In this document: one piece after another, positions 25,560 through 32,793 of the stretch
Numbering within the stretch: position 1 is the stretch's first letter
Layout of the letters: each line of letters starts with the position of its first letter
Position numbers and translations under genes: made by a program
Notes under the pieces: generated by a model
The model's database searches: none
Told to the model about the DNA's origin: nothing
The model's input: the letters and a program-made list of their open reading frames with translations, nothing else
Assembly: GCA_020343675.1 (NCBI GenBank)
Contig: CP070806.1
Location: forward strand, 4,137,060-4,171,990
From: Phycisphaerales bacterium
Lineage (GTDB): Bacteria > Planctomycetota > Phycisphaerae > Sedimentisphaerales > Anaerobacaceae
Direction: 5' to 3'
DNA length: 34,931 bases

Positions 25560-26048
25560 ATGACCAGTTCGAGAGACAAAGGCTTATCCAGGATCGCTGA
25601 TATTTTAGCTAAGCACCCTGCGAACCGCGGGAGTCTGATCCCTGTCCTGCAGGATATACAGCAAGATTTTGGCTACCTGTCCGAGGAGGCGGTAGCAGAG
25701 CTGGAACGGCGGATGGGAATATCCGCCAACGAAATATATGGTGTGGCCACGTTCTACACGCAGTTTCGCTTCAGTCCTCCGGGCGAGCACACGATCCTAA
25801 GCTGTCAGGGGACGGCGTGCCATGTTCGTGGGGGTCGCCAGATACTCACAGAGTTAGAACAACGTCTGGGAGTCACCGCTGGCCGGACGACCGCGGATGG
25901 AAAGTTTGATCTGGAACGGGTTGCTTGTATTGGCTGCTGCGCACTGGCGCCGGTTGTTGCGGTGGATGGCAAGGTGCACGCCCAGGTGACCGCCAAGAAA
26001 ATCCCGTCCATAATCTCTCGATACGCCGGGGAAGGGAATTTCTCGTAA
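25560..26048 (+). CDS. NuoE/HydC-like [2Fe-2S] thioredoxin-fold subunit
   Basis: 162 residues. It has the NuoE/HydC helical N-domain (ILAKHPANRGSLIPVLQDIQ region, then MGISANEIYGVATFYTQFRF) and a thioredoxin-like [2Fe-2S] domain. The four cluster cysteines are C82 and C87 (CQGTAC) with C123 and C127 (CIGCC), the canonical C-x4-C / C-x3-C set. The GVATFY segment is a family hallmark. In NADH dehydrogenase, HydABC and related enzymes this subunit sits beside the FMN subunit and holds the N1a-type cluster. It is first in a four-gene operon; its stop codon touches the ATG of the next gene, so the two are translationally coupled. The ribosome site is weak. Confidence 0.92.
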   Translation: MTSSRDKGLSRIADILAKHPANRGSLIPVLQDIQQDFGYLSEEAVAELERRMGISANEIYGVATFYTQFRFSPPGEHTILSCQGTACHVRGGRQILTELEQRLGVTAGRTTADGKFDLERVACIGCCALAPVVAVDGKVHAQVTAKKIPSIISRYAGEGNFS

Positions 26049-27962
26049 ATGACCTCATTACAGCAAGTTTGCACCGAAGCCAGAGTCCAGTGGGACAAGC
26101 TTCAGGACAGTGAAGTGCCCGTTCTCTTTGTGGGGGCTGCGACGTGCGGCCGAGCGGCCGGCGCTACAGAGGTCCTGGAAGCATTGCGAGAACGAATCGA
26201 GCGAGACGAGCTGAACGTTCTGGTGATTGAGGTCGGCTGCCTGGGGCCGTGTTCATTCGAGCCGTTGGTAATTGTGCACAAGAACGGCTCGCCGCGCATC
26301 TGCTACGGAAATGTCGGACCCGACGAGGTCGTCCGCATACTCGAAAGTCACGTCTTCGGTGACGACCCCTGTGCCCGATGGGCGCTCGGAAAAATGACGC
26401 CGGGAAAACTCGACGGCATTGATGATTTCAACACGCACCCGATGATGCATCGGCAGGTGCGTAATATCCTGCGCAACTGCGGACTGATAGACCCGGAAAA
26501 CGTGCACCACTACCTGGCCCGCGACGGATATCGCGGATTCCTGAAGGCTCTGGAGCTTGGCCCCGACAAGACCCTTGAAGAGATCAAGGCTTCCAGGCTG
26601 CGGGGCCGGGGCGGGGCTGGATTTCCAGCCTGGCGCAAGTGGCAGTTCTGCCGTGATGCGCCCGGCCCGACGAAATACCTGATATGCAATGCCGATGAGG
26701 GGGACCCCGGCGCATTCATGAATCGCTCCCTCATCGAGGGCGATCCGCATGCGGTGCTGGAAGGCATGCTGATAGCGGCTTTCACGTTGGGGGCATCACA
26801 AGGCTACATCTACTGCCGGGCCGAATATCCGCTCGCCTTGCAGCGACTGGACGTTGCCATTGGCCAAATGCGCGCATTGGGGCTGCTGGGTCGGGACATT
26901 CAGGGCTCAGGCTTCTGTTTCGATTTGTCCGTAAAGAAAGGGGCCGGGGCCTTTGTCTGCGGGGAAGAGACGGCCCTGATTGCTTCCATCGAGGGTCGGC
27001 GAGGAATGCCACAGCCTCGGCCGCCATTTCCCGCGGTCAGCGGTCTGTTGGGAAAGCCGACCGTGATTCAGAACGTCGAAACGCTTGGAAATCTGCCGCT
27101 GATTCTTCGCAACGGCGCCCAATCGTACAGCCAGTACGGCAGCGAATCCAGCAAGGGGACAAAGACCTTTGCCTTAGCGGGCAAAATCAAGCGGACCGGC
27201 CTGGTCGAAGTGCCCCTGGGCATCAAGCTCAAGGATATCATCTGTGAAATTGGGGGCGGTGTCCCGGACGGCAAGGCGCTGAAGGCCGTCCAGACGGGCG
27301 GCCCCTCGGGCGGCTGCATCCCGGCCGAGAAAATGGATTTGCCCGTTGATTACGAGGCCCTCACTCAAGCTGGCAGCATTATGGGTTCCGGCGGCATGAT
27401 CGTGCTCGATGAAGATACCTGCATGGTCGATGTGGCAAAGTACTTTCTGTCGTTCACGCAGGCCGAATCCTGTGGAAAGTGTGCGCCGTGCCGGGTGGGG
27501 ACGCGTGCGATGCTGAGCATCCTGGAACGAATTGCGGCCGGCGAAGGCCAAATGGCCGACCTTGAGAAACTTGAGAGTGTTGCCCAGACCATCCGGGACG
27601 GCTCGCTGTGCGGTCTGGGCCAAACCGCGCCGAATCCCGTCTTGACGACGTTGCGCTATTTCCGAAATGAGTACGAAGAGCATATCCGCAAAGGCCAATG
27701 TCCGGCGTTTGTTTGCAGCCGGATGATAAGCTATCACATCGACCGTGACAGGTGCAGCGGCTGTGGCGCGTGCGCGCGAGTTTGCCCGGTCGAGGCCATC
27801 AGCGGCCAGAAAAAGAAACCCCACGCAATCGACCAGGAAACATGCATCCGGTGCGGTATGTGCCTGAGCACGTGTCCTGCCCGCTATGCAGCGGTCTTTC
27901 GCCGCAGCGGCGAACTGACCAGAGTCGAGCCGCGTAAAGAAGTTAAGAGAAAGTCTGATTAG
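26049..27962 (+). CDS. NuoF/HydB-like FMN and NAD(H)-binding subunit with extra clusters
   Basis: 637 residues, longer than NuoF (about 440) because of both ends, as in HydB/HndC. N-terminal thioredoxin-like [2Fe-2S] domain (1-100; C33, C64, C68). FMN/NADH domain from about 160: RGRGGAGFP (185-193), CNADEGDPGAF, and GEET (305-308). SLBB region about 370-450. An N3-type [4Fe-4S] with C475, C478, C481 and C521. A C-terminal 2[4Fe-4S] ferredoxin (C569, C572, C575, C579; C599, C602, C605, C609). In bifurcating enzymes of this family the flavin in this subunit is the site where NADH and ferredoxin meet. Starts directly after the NuoE-like stop. Confidence 0.93.
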   Translation: MTSLQQVCTEARVQWDKLQDSEVPVLFVGAATCGRAAGATEVLEALRERIERDELNVLVIEVGCLGPCSFEPLVIVHKNGSPRICYGNVGPDEVVRILESHVFGDDPCARWALGKMTPGKLDGIDDFNTHPMMHRQVRNILRNCGLIDPENVHHYLARDGYRGFLKALELGPDKTLEEIKASRLRGRGGAGFPAWRKWQFCRDAPGPTKYLICNADEGDPGAFMNRSLIEGDPHAVLEGMLIAAFTLGASQGYIYCRAEYPLALQRLDVAIGQMRALGLLGRDIQGSGFCFDLSVKKGAGAFVCGEETALIASIEGRRGMPQPRPPFPAVSGLLGKPTVIQNVETLGNLPLILRNGAQSYSQYGSESSKGTKTFALAGKIKRTGLVEVPLGIKLKDIICEIGGGVPDGKALKAVQTGGPSGGCIPAEKMDLPVDYEALTQAGSIMGSGGMIVLDEDTCMVDVAKYFLSFTQAESCGKCAPCRVGTRAMLSILERIAAGEGQMADLEKLESVAQTIRDGSLCGLGQTAPNPVLTTLRYFRNEYEEHIRKGQCPAFVCSRMISYHIDRDRCSGCGACARVCPVEAISGQKKKPHAIDQETCIRCGMCLSTCPARYAAVFRRSGELTRVEPRKEVKRKSD

Positions 27963-27980
27963 ACAAAGGAACGCGCTGAA

Positions 27981-30467
27981 GTGAAACTGACCATCGATGG
28001 AAAATCTGTAATCGCCAAAGAAGGCCAGACGGTTCTCGAATGTGCGCTGAACAACGACATTTCGATTCCGCATCTCTGCACGCATTCGCAGTTGTCTGCG
28101 TTCGGTGCGTGCCGGTTGTGCCTCGTCGAAATCGATGGGATTCGGGGATACCCGACTTCCTGCACGACGCCGGCGGCCGACGCGATGGTCGTGCGGACGG
28201 ATACCCAGGCCCTGCAAAATCTGCGCCGCAATATTCTAGCGCTGATGATGCTCGAACACCCCAGTGCATGTCTTGTGTGCAGCCGGCGGGAGCTTTGTGA
28301 GCAATTCCGGCCCGAAGCTGAAAGAACGGGTCGCACAACTGGCTGTCACACGTGCAGCAACAAGGAGATTTGTGAGGTGCGTGCGTTGAGCGAGGAGCTA
28401 GGATTTGCGGAGCTGCCGGTGCCGCCGGCCTACCACGAGCGGCCGGTCGAGCGGTCCGAGCCTTTCATGGATCGCGACCTGAATCTCTGTATTCTTTGCG
28501 GTCGCTGCGTGCGTATCTGCAAGCATCATCAGGGCCGGGCGGTCATTGATTTCGTCGGCCGCGGCAGCCAGACCCATATCGGCCAGGCGTTCGGGAACTC
28601 GCTGCTCGATGCGGGCTGTCAGTTCTGCGGCGCGTGCGTCGATGTGTGTCCCACGGGCAGTCTGGCCGACCGATACGCCAAATGGTACGGCAGGCCGGAA
28701 GCCGTCGCGGAATCGACCTGTATCTTCTGCGACCATGCGTGTGCGTTGGCGCTCGGGACTAAGAACGGAAAAGTCACTGCCGCGCAGGCGGTCGATGAAA
28801 ATGTCCCTGTCTGTGTGCTCGGCAGGTTTGCTGTTCCCGAATTCCTCAACGGCACGGACCGGCTGAGCACGCCGCACATGCGCGTGGGCCAGAGATTACG
28901 TCAGATACCGTGGGAACAGGCCCTCGAAATGGTTGCCGGCAAGCTCAGGCAATTCGCCGGCGATGGTTTCGCCCTGGTTTGCGATACCACGAGCACACTT
29001 GAGGACCGCCATATCTTCAAGAAGTTCACCAACGAGGTGATGAAATCAACGAACTACATCGAGATTGAGCCTGATGCACATGGCGTTTCGCGCGGCTCAC
29101 TGCCGGCAGGCACTAAAGCCGCGCTGCTGACGGGCAACTTTGTCGATTTGGCCGCCCTCAAAGAGCTTGGACTATCGATTGTTCAGGATTGTTACCCGAC
29201 GCCTGTGAGTCAGCGTGCCGATGTTGTGCTGCCGGCGGCTGTTCTTGCTGAAGTTGAGGGTACCATTCTCGATCGCTCCGGCCGGAAACGGCCTCTGCAC
29301 AAGGCGTGCGAGCCGCCTGGCCAGGCAAAGCCGGAATGGTGGATCATCTGCCGGCTGGCTGAAGCCATGGGAGCCGAAGGCTTTGAGTATGAGTCGGCTG
29401 AAGCGATCTCGAAGGAGCTGCGTATCTCGAATGCCCAGTTGTGGGTCGATCGCGTGGAGGCTCCGCCGGCCGCGACGGATTTCAAACTTCGACGAACACA
29501 TTTCCGGGGGCATCGCATCGACGAGAAGGTCCGCGGGCTGCGGGAGTTACCCGTCGAGGATCCTTGTGCCCTCGAGCCGGCGCAGGAGAAACACGAAGGG
29601 GCATTCGGAATCCTGGAAAAACACGAGATTGCGCCGAACGTGCACGAAATCATCATCCAGGCGCCCGAAGTAGCCAAGAAAGCTCTGCCCGGGCAGTTCG
29701 TTATTGCCATGGTCGATGAAAAATCCGAGCGTGTGCCTTATACATTGTGCGGCTGGGATGCTCAGGCGGGCACTATCACGCTCGTGGTGCTCGAAAAGGG
29801 TCAATCCAGCCGCAAGCTCATACTCTTGAGCGCAGGCGACAAGCTGGTGCACGTGGTCGGGCCGCTCGGCGTCCCGCTGGACATCGAACTGTACGGCACG
29901 GTCGTTCTTGCCGCGGGATGCTATGGGATCGGCGGGATCGTGCCTATTGTCGAAGCGATGAAGGACGCCGGCAATCGCGTGGTCGTCGTCACCGAGGCCC
30001 GCAGCCACTATCTGCATTACTACAAGAAGAAGCTCCAGGGCCTCTGCGACGAGTTTGTTGAGACGACGATTGACGGCTCCGTGGGCGTCAAGGGGCACGC
30101 CATCGATGCCATAGCTGAAAAACTCAAAGCGGGCGAGAAAATGGATTGCGTCATTGCCGTCGGATGTCCCTTCATGATGATGGTGACGGCTCAGGAAACA
30201 AAGCCGTTCGGTGTAAAGACGTTGGCGGCGCTGAATCCGATCATGCTGGACGGTACCGGCATGTGCGGGGCGTGCCGGGTCACGGTCGGCAACCAGACCA
30301 AGTTTGCCTGTGTGGATGGGCCGTTCTTTGATGCGCATCTGATCGATTGGGACGAGCTTCGAGACCGGCGCGCGGCATACAGCGCCCAAGAGATCCATTC
30401 GCTGGGCCGGACCGAGGCGGTCGTGACCGGTCACAGCGGCGGGTCCGGGTGTAAGTGCTTGCATTGA
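27981..30467 (+). CDS. Fusion: NuoG/HydA-type Fe-S relay + truncated molybdopterin domain + NfnA/SudB
   Basis: 828 residues from GTG 27981 (AAAGGA upstream). Domains in order: NuoG-type [2Fe-2S] (C33, C44, C47, C61); His-Cys3 [4Fe-4S] (H93, C97, C100, C106); an extra Cys-rich loop (C122, C125, C131); 2[4Fe-4S] ferredoxin (C170-C180 and C213-C223); molybdopterin-type Fe4S4 (C247, C250, C254, C278); a shortened molybdopterin-oxidoreductase remnant (about 285-500); then an NfnA/SudB-like FAD/NAD(P) reductase (about 540-828) with VPYTLCGWD, a GCYGIGGIVP nucleotide loop, and the NfnA-type [2Fe-2S] ligands D757, C762, C765, C777. No hydrogenase H-cluster motif is present. It would carry electrons between the NuoEF module and the SudA-like subunit encoded next. 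Confidence 0.85.
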   Translation: MKLTIDGKSVIAKEGQTVLECALNNDISIPHLCTHSQLSAFGACRLCLVEIDGIRGYPTSCTTPAADAMVVRTDTQALQNLRRNILALMMLEHPSACLVCSRRELCEQFRPEAERTGRTTGCHTCSNKEICEVRALSEELGFAELPVPPAYHERPVERSEPFMDRDLNLCILCGRCVRICKHHQGRAVIDFVGRGSQTHIGQAFGNSLLDAGCQFCGACVDVCPTGSLADRYAKWYGRPEAVAESTCIFCDHACALALGTKNGKVTAAQAVDENVPVCVLGRFAVPEFLNGTDRLSTPHMRVGQRLRQIPWEQALEMVAGKLRQFAGDGFALVCDTTSTLEDRHIFKKFTNEVMKSTNYIEIEPDAHGVSRGSLPAGTKAALLTGNFVDLAALKELGLSIVQDCYPTPVSQRADVVLPAAVLAEVEGTILDRSGRKRPLHKACEPPGQAKPEWWIICRLAEAMGAEGFEYESAEAISKELRISNAQLWVDRVEAPPAATDFKLRRTHFRGHRIDEKVRGLRELPVEDPCALEPAQEKHEGAFGILEKHEIAPNVHEIIIQAPEVAKKALPGQFVIAMVDEKSERVPYTLCGWDAQAGTITLVVLEKGQSSRKLILLSAGDKLVHVVGPLGVPLDIELYGTVVLAAGCYGIGGIVPIVEAMKDAGNRVVVVTEARSHYLHYYKKKLQGLCDEFVETTIDGSVGVKGHAIDAIAEKLKAGEKMDCVIAVGCPFMMMVTAQETKPFGVKTLAALNPIMLDGTGMCGACRVTVGNQTKFACVDGPFFDAHLIDWDELRDRRAAYSAQEIHSLGRTEAVVTGHSGGSGCKCLH

Positions 30468-30487
30468 TGGGGAACCGAGAGTAATCA

Positions 30488-31891
30488 ATGGCCAAAGAGA
30501 AGATTCCAAGACAGCCGATGCCCGAGCAGGCCCCGGAAGACCGGGCGAGAAACTTCGAGGAGGTCCCTTATGGCTACTCGGAGCAAACGGCCATCCTGGA
30601 AGCTGGCCGGTGCCTCAAGTGCAAGAAGCCGAAATGCGTAGCCGGATGTCCCGTCGGCATTGACATCCCCGGTTTCATTGCTCTTGTGCAGGAGGGCAAG
30701 TTCATCGAGGCGGCCTGGAAGGTCAAGGAGCAAAACGCACTGCCGGCCGTGTGCGGGCGAGTGTGCCCGCAGGAAGAGCAATGTGAGAAGCTGTGCGTGC
30801 TCGGGGTCAAAGGCGAGCCGGTGGCCATCGGACGGCTGGAGCGATTCGTCGCCGACTACGAACGCAACAGCGGCAAGATCAGCGTGCCGAAGATCCCGCC
30901 CAAAACGGGCAAGCACGTGGCCATCGTCGGCGCCGGGCCGGCCGGACTGACCGTGGCCGGCGATATGATAAAACGCGGCCATGATGTGACCGTTTTCGAA
31001 GCGCTTCAGGAGCCGGGCGGCGTGCTGACCTACGGCATCCCCGAGTTTCGCCTTCCGAAGACAATCGTCCAGGCGGAAGTGAATTACCTCAAGAGGCTTG
31101 GGGTCAGGTTTGTGATGGATTTTGTGGTCGGCCGCAACAGCACCATCCGTGAGCTCATGGACGACGAAGGTTACAATGCGGTGTTCATCGGCAGCGGGGC
31201 GGGTCTGCCGTCCTTCATGAGGGTTCCGGGCGAGAACCTGGTCGGCGTGTACTCGGCCAACGAGTATCTGACGCGTTCCAACCTGATGAAGGCGTACTTG
31301 TTTCCGGCGTACGATACGCCGCCGATAAAGCGGCAGCGCGTCGCGGTCATCGGGGGCGGCAACGTGGCGATGGACTCGGCGCGAACGGCGCTGCGATTAG
31401 GGGCCGATGTGACCATCGTCTATCGGCGCGCGCGCGAACAGATGCCCGCCCGCGATGAGGAAATCCACCACGCCGAGCAGGAAGGCGTCAAGCTCAAGCT
31501 ACTCAACAATCCCACGCGCGTCATCGGCGACGACCGCCACCGCGTTGTGGCCATGGAATGCATCAAAATGGAGCTTGGCGAGCCGGATGATTCGGGGCGG
31601 CGCAGACCGATTCCGGTTGAGGGCTCCGAGTTCATCATGGAGCTTGACACAGTCATCGTCGCCATCGGCAACAAGCCGAACCCGCTGATTCCGCAAACCA
31701 TGCCCGAGCTCGAAACGACCAGGTGGGGCACCATCGTCGTTGACGAAAGCACGATGGCAACCAGTGTTCCGGGCGTTTATGCCGGCGGTGACATCGTCTC
31801 CGGCGCCGCCACGGTCATTTTAGCCATGGGCCAGGGCCGCATCGCCGCCGCCTCCATGCACAAATACCTCAACGGCGCACAGCCAAAGTAA
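30488..31891 (+). CDS. NfnB/SudA/GltD-like FAD- and NADPH-binding subunit
   Basis: 467 residues, the normal size of NfnB/SudA. The N-domain binds two [4Fe-4S] clusters (C42, C45, C50, C54; C89, C93, C99, C103, the NfnB/GltD pattern, in which not every ligand need be Cys). FAD Rossmann motif GAGPAGL is at 148-154. The second Rossmann GGGNVAMD at 289-296 is followed by YRRAREQMPA (312-321), whose arginines recognise the 2'-phosphate of NADPH. In Nfn this subunit carries the bifurcating FAD and the NADPH site, and pairs with NfnA, whose homologue is fused to the preceding protein. The stop TAA overlaps the left end of the RAYT element. A glutamate synthase small subunit is less likely because no GltB is nearby. 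Confidence 0.9.
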   Translation: MAKEKIPRQPMPEQAPEDRARNFEEVPYGYSEQTAILEAGRCLKCKKPKCVAGCPVGIDIPGFIALVQEGKFIEAAWKVKEQNALPAVCGRVCPQEEQCEKLCVLGVKGEPVAIGRLERFVADYERNSGKISVPKIPPKTGKHVAIVGAGPAGLTVAGDMIKRGHDVTVFEALQEPGGVLTYGIPEFRLPKTIVQAEVNYLKRLGVRFVMDFVVGRNSTIRELMDDEGYNAVFIGSGAGLPSFMRVPGENLVGVYSANEYLTRSNLMKAYLFPAYDTPPIKRQRVAVIGGGNVAMDSARTALRLGADVTIVYRRAREQMPARDEEIHHAEQEGVKLKLLNNPTRVIGDDRHRVVAMECIKMELGEPDDSGRRRPIPVEGSEFIMELDTVIVAIGNKPNPLIPQTMPELETTRWGTIVVDESTMATSVPGVYAGGDIVSGAATVILAMGQGRIAAASMHKYLNGAQPK

Positions 31892-31907
31892 AAAAGGGGT
31901 CAGGAGC
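31890..31907. repeat. Left inverted repeat of the RAYT element
   Basis: AAAAAAGGGGTCAGGAGC, perfect 18-bp inverse of 32617-32634. Overlaps the TAA stop (31889-31891) of the NfnB-like gene. Confidence 0.85.
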
Positions 31908-31952
31908 ATTTTTGGCTTGACAGGCGATACGTTGGCGACATAAAATTCACTC

Positions 31953-32624
31953 ATGCCCAGAGCGAGACGACAATCTCCGGGAGGTATCGTTTATCATGTC
32001 CTGAATCGCGCCAACGCTCGCCAAACAATCTTCGAAGGGTCTTTTGATTACAACATGTTTGAGAAAATTCTTGCCGAAGGTCTTGCGAAGATTCCGATGC
32101 GTCTGACCGGATATTGTCTGATGTCCAACCACTGGCACCTGCTGTTGTGGCCCTGCAATGACGGCGACCTCTCGGCGTTCATGCACTGGGTGACGATGAC
32201 GCACACGCAGCGGTGGCACTCCGTTCACAATACCGTCGGCACAGGACATCTTTATCAGGGTCGTTTCAAGAGCTTTCCGATTCAAAGTGAATACTACTAC
32301 CTGACCGCACTACGATATATCGAGAGCAATCCTTGTCGCGCCGGGCTGGTCAAAAGCTCATCGGATTGGATTTGGAGTAGCTTGACTATACGAAGAGGCG
32401 TCGCCAAAGAAGGCGTTGCGATCTCTGGCGGTCCGGTCGAGTTGCCGGACAATTGGGCCGGGTTGGTTGACATTTTGCCATGGGAAAATGACTTGGGCAA
32501 AATCGAGCAGTGTATTCGACGGGGAACGCCGCTGGGACAAGATAATTGGGTCCAGCAAACTGCAGAACATCTGCTGCTGACTTCGACCCTGCGACCTCGC
32601 GGCCGTCCCAGAAAAGGCTCCTGA
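31953..32624 (+). CDS. RAYT / REP-associated Y1 transposase
   Basis: 223 residues. The N-terminus RQSPGGIVYHVLNRANARQT and the HUH motif SNHWHLLLW (H60, H62) identify the Y1-transposase/RAYT family, single-strand endonucleases that act on hairpin ends. GRFKSFPI is the usual conserved segment after the HUH, and Y122 in RYIESNPCRAGLV is the probable catalytic tyrosine. The C-terminal arm, RPRGRPRKGS, is basic and lies in the right inverted repeat. The gene has no clear ribosome site. The orientation is the same as the upstream operon, so it may be read through from it. Typical RAYTs do not move frequently and are often domesticated. Confidence 0.92.
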   Translation: MPRARRQSPGGIVYHVLNRANARQTIFEGSFDYNMFEKILAEGLAKIPMRLTGYCLMSNHWHLLLWPCNDGDLSAFMHWVTMTHTQRWHSVHNTVGTGHLYQGRFKSFPIQSEYYYLTALRYIESNPCRAGLVKSSSDWIWSSLTIRRGVAKEGVAISGGPVELPDNWAGLVDILPWENDLGKIEQCIRRGTPLGQDNWVQQTAEHLLLTSTLRPRGRPRKGS

Positions 32625-32634
32625 CCCCTTTTTT
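32617..32634. repeat. Right inverted repeat of the RAYT element
   Basis: GCTCCTGACCCCTTTTTT, perfect inverse of 31890-31907. The TGA at 32622-32624 is the stop codon of the transposase. Confidence 0.85.
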
Positions 32635-32793
32635 CCTTTTGTCGCATTTTATTGATTGTCCCCCGCCCGCCGTGCGTATATCATGTTGAACAAACGCGAG
32701 CAGGATTATTCCAGAGCCGTTCCTTGTTCCTGTGAATTAGTCAACGCACGTTCCCGATGCGCAAGGAAATCTGTGAATTTGCGAGAGACGACG

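Larger units (their letters stand above)
31890..32634 (+). mobile_element. RAYT (REP-associated tyrosine transposase) element with 18-bp inverted ends
   Basis: AAAAAAGGGGTCAGGAGC (31890-31907) and its exact inverse at 32617-32634 bound a 745-base unit containing one transposase gene. The left end supplies two bases of the upstream stop codon. The right end encodes the last residues and TGA of the transposase. No target duplication is evident, as expected of Y1 (HUH) elements. Confidence 0.75.

Noticed and set aside
27981..30467. Possible [FeFe]-hydrogenase subunit, because the N-terminal Fe-S layout is HydA-like
   Set aside because: No H-cluster motifs (TSCCPxW, MPCxxKxxE types) are present; the C247-C278 cluster and the following sequence are of molybdopterin-oxidoreductase type.
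32652..32682. Promoter-like TTGATT / TATATC before the exported hypothetical gene
   Set aside because: The spacer is 19 bases and the -35 is poor.
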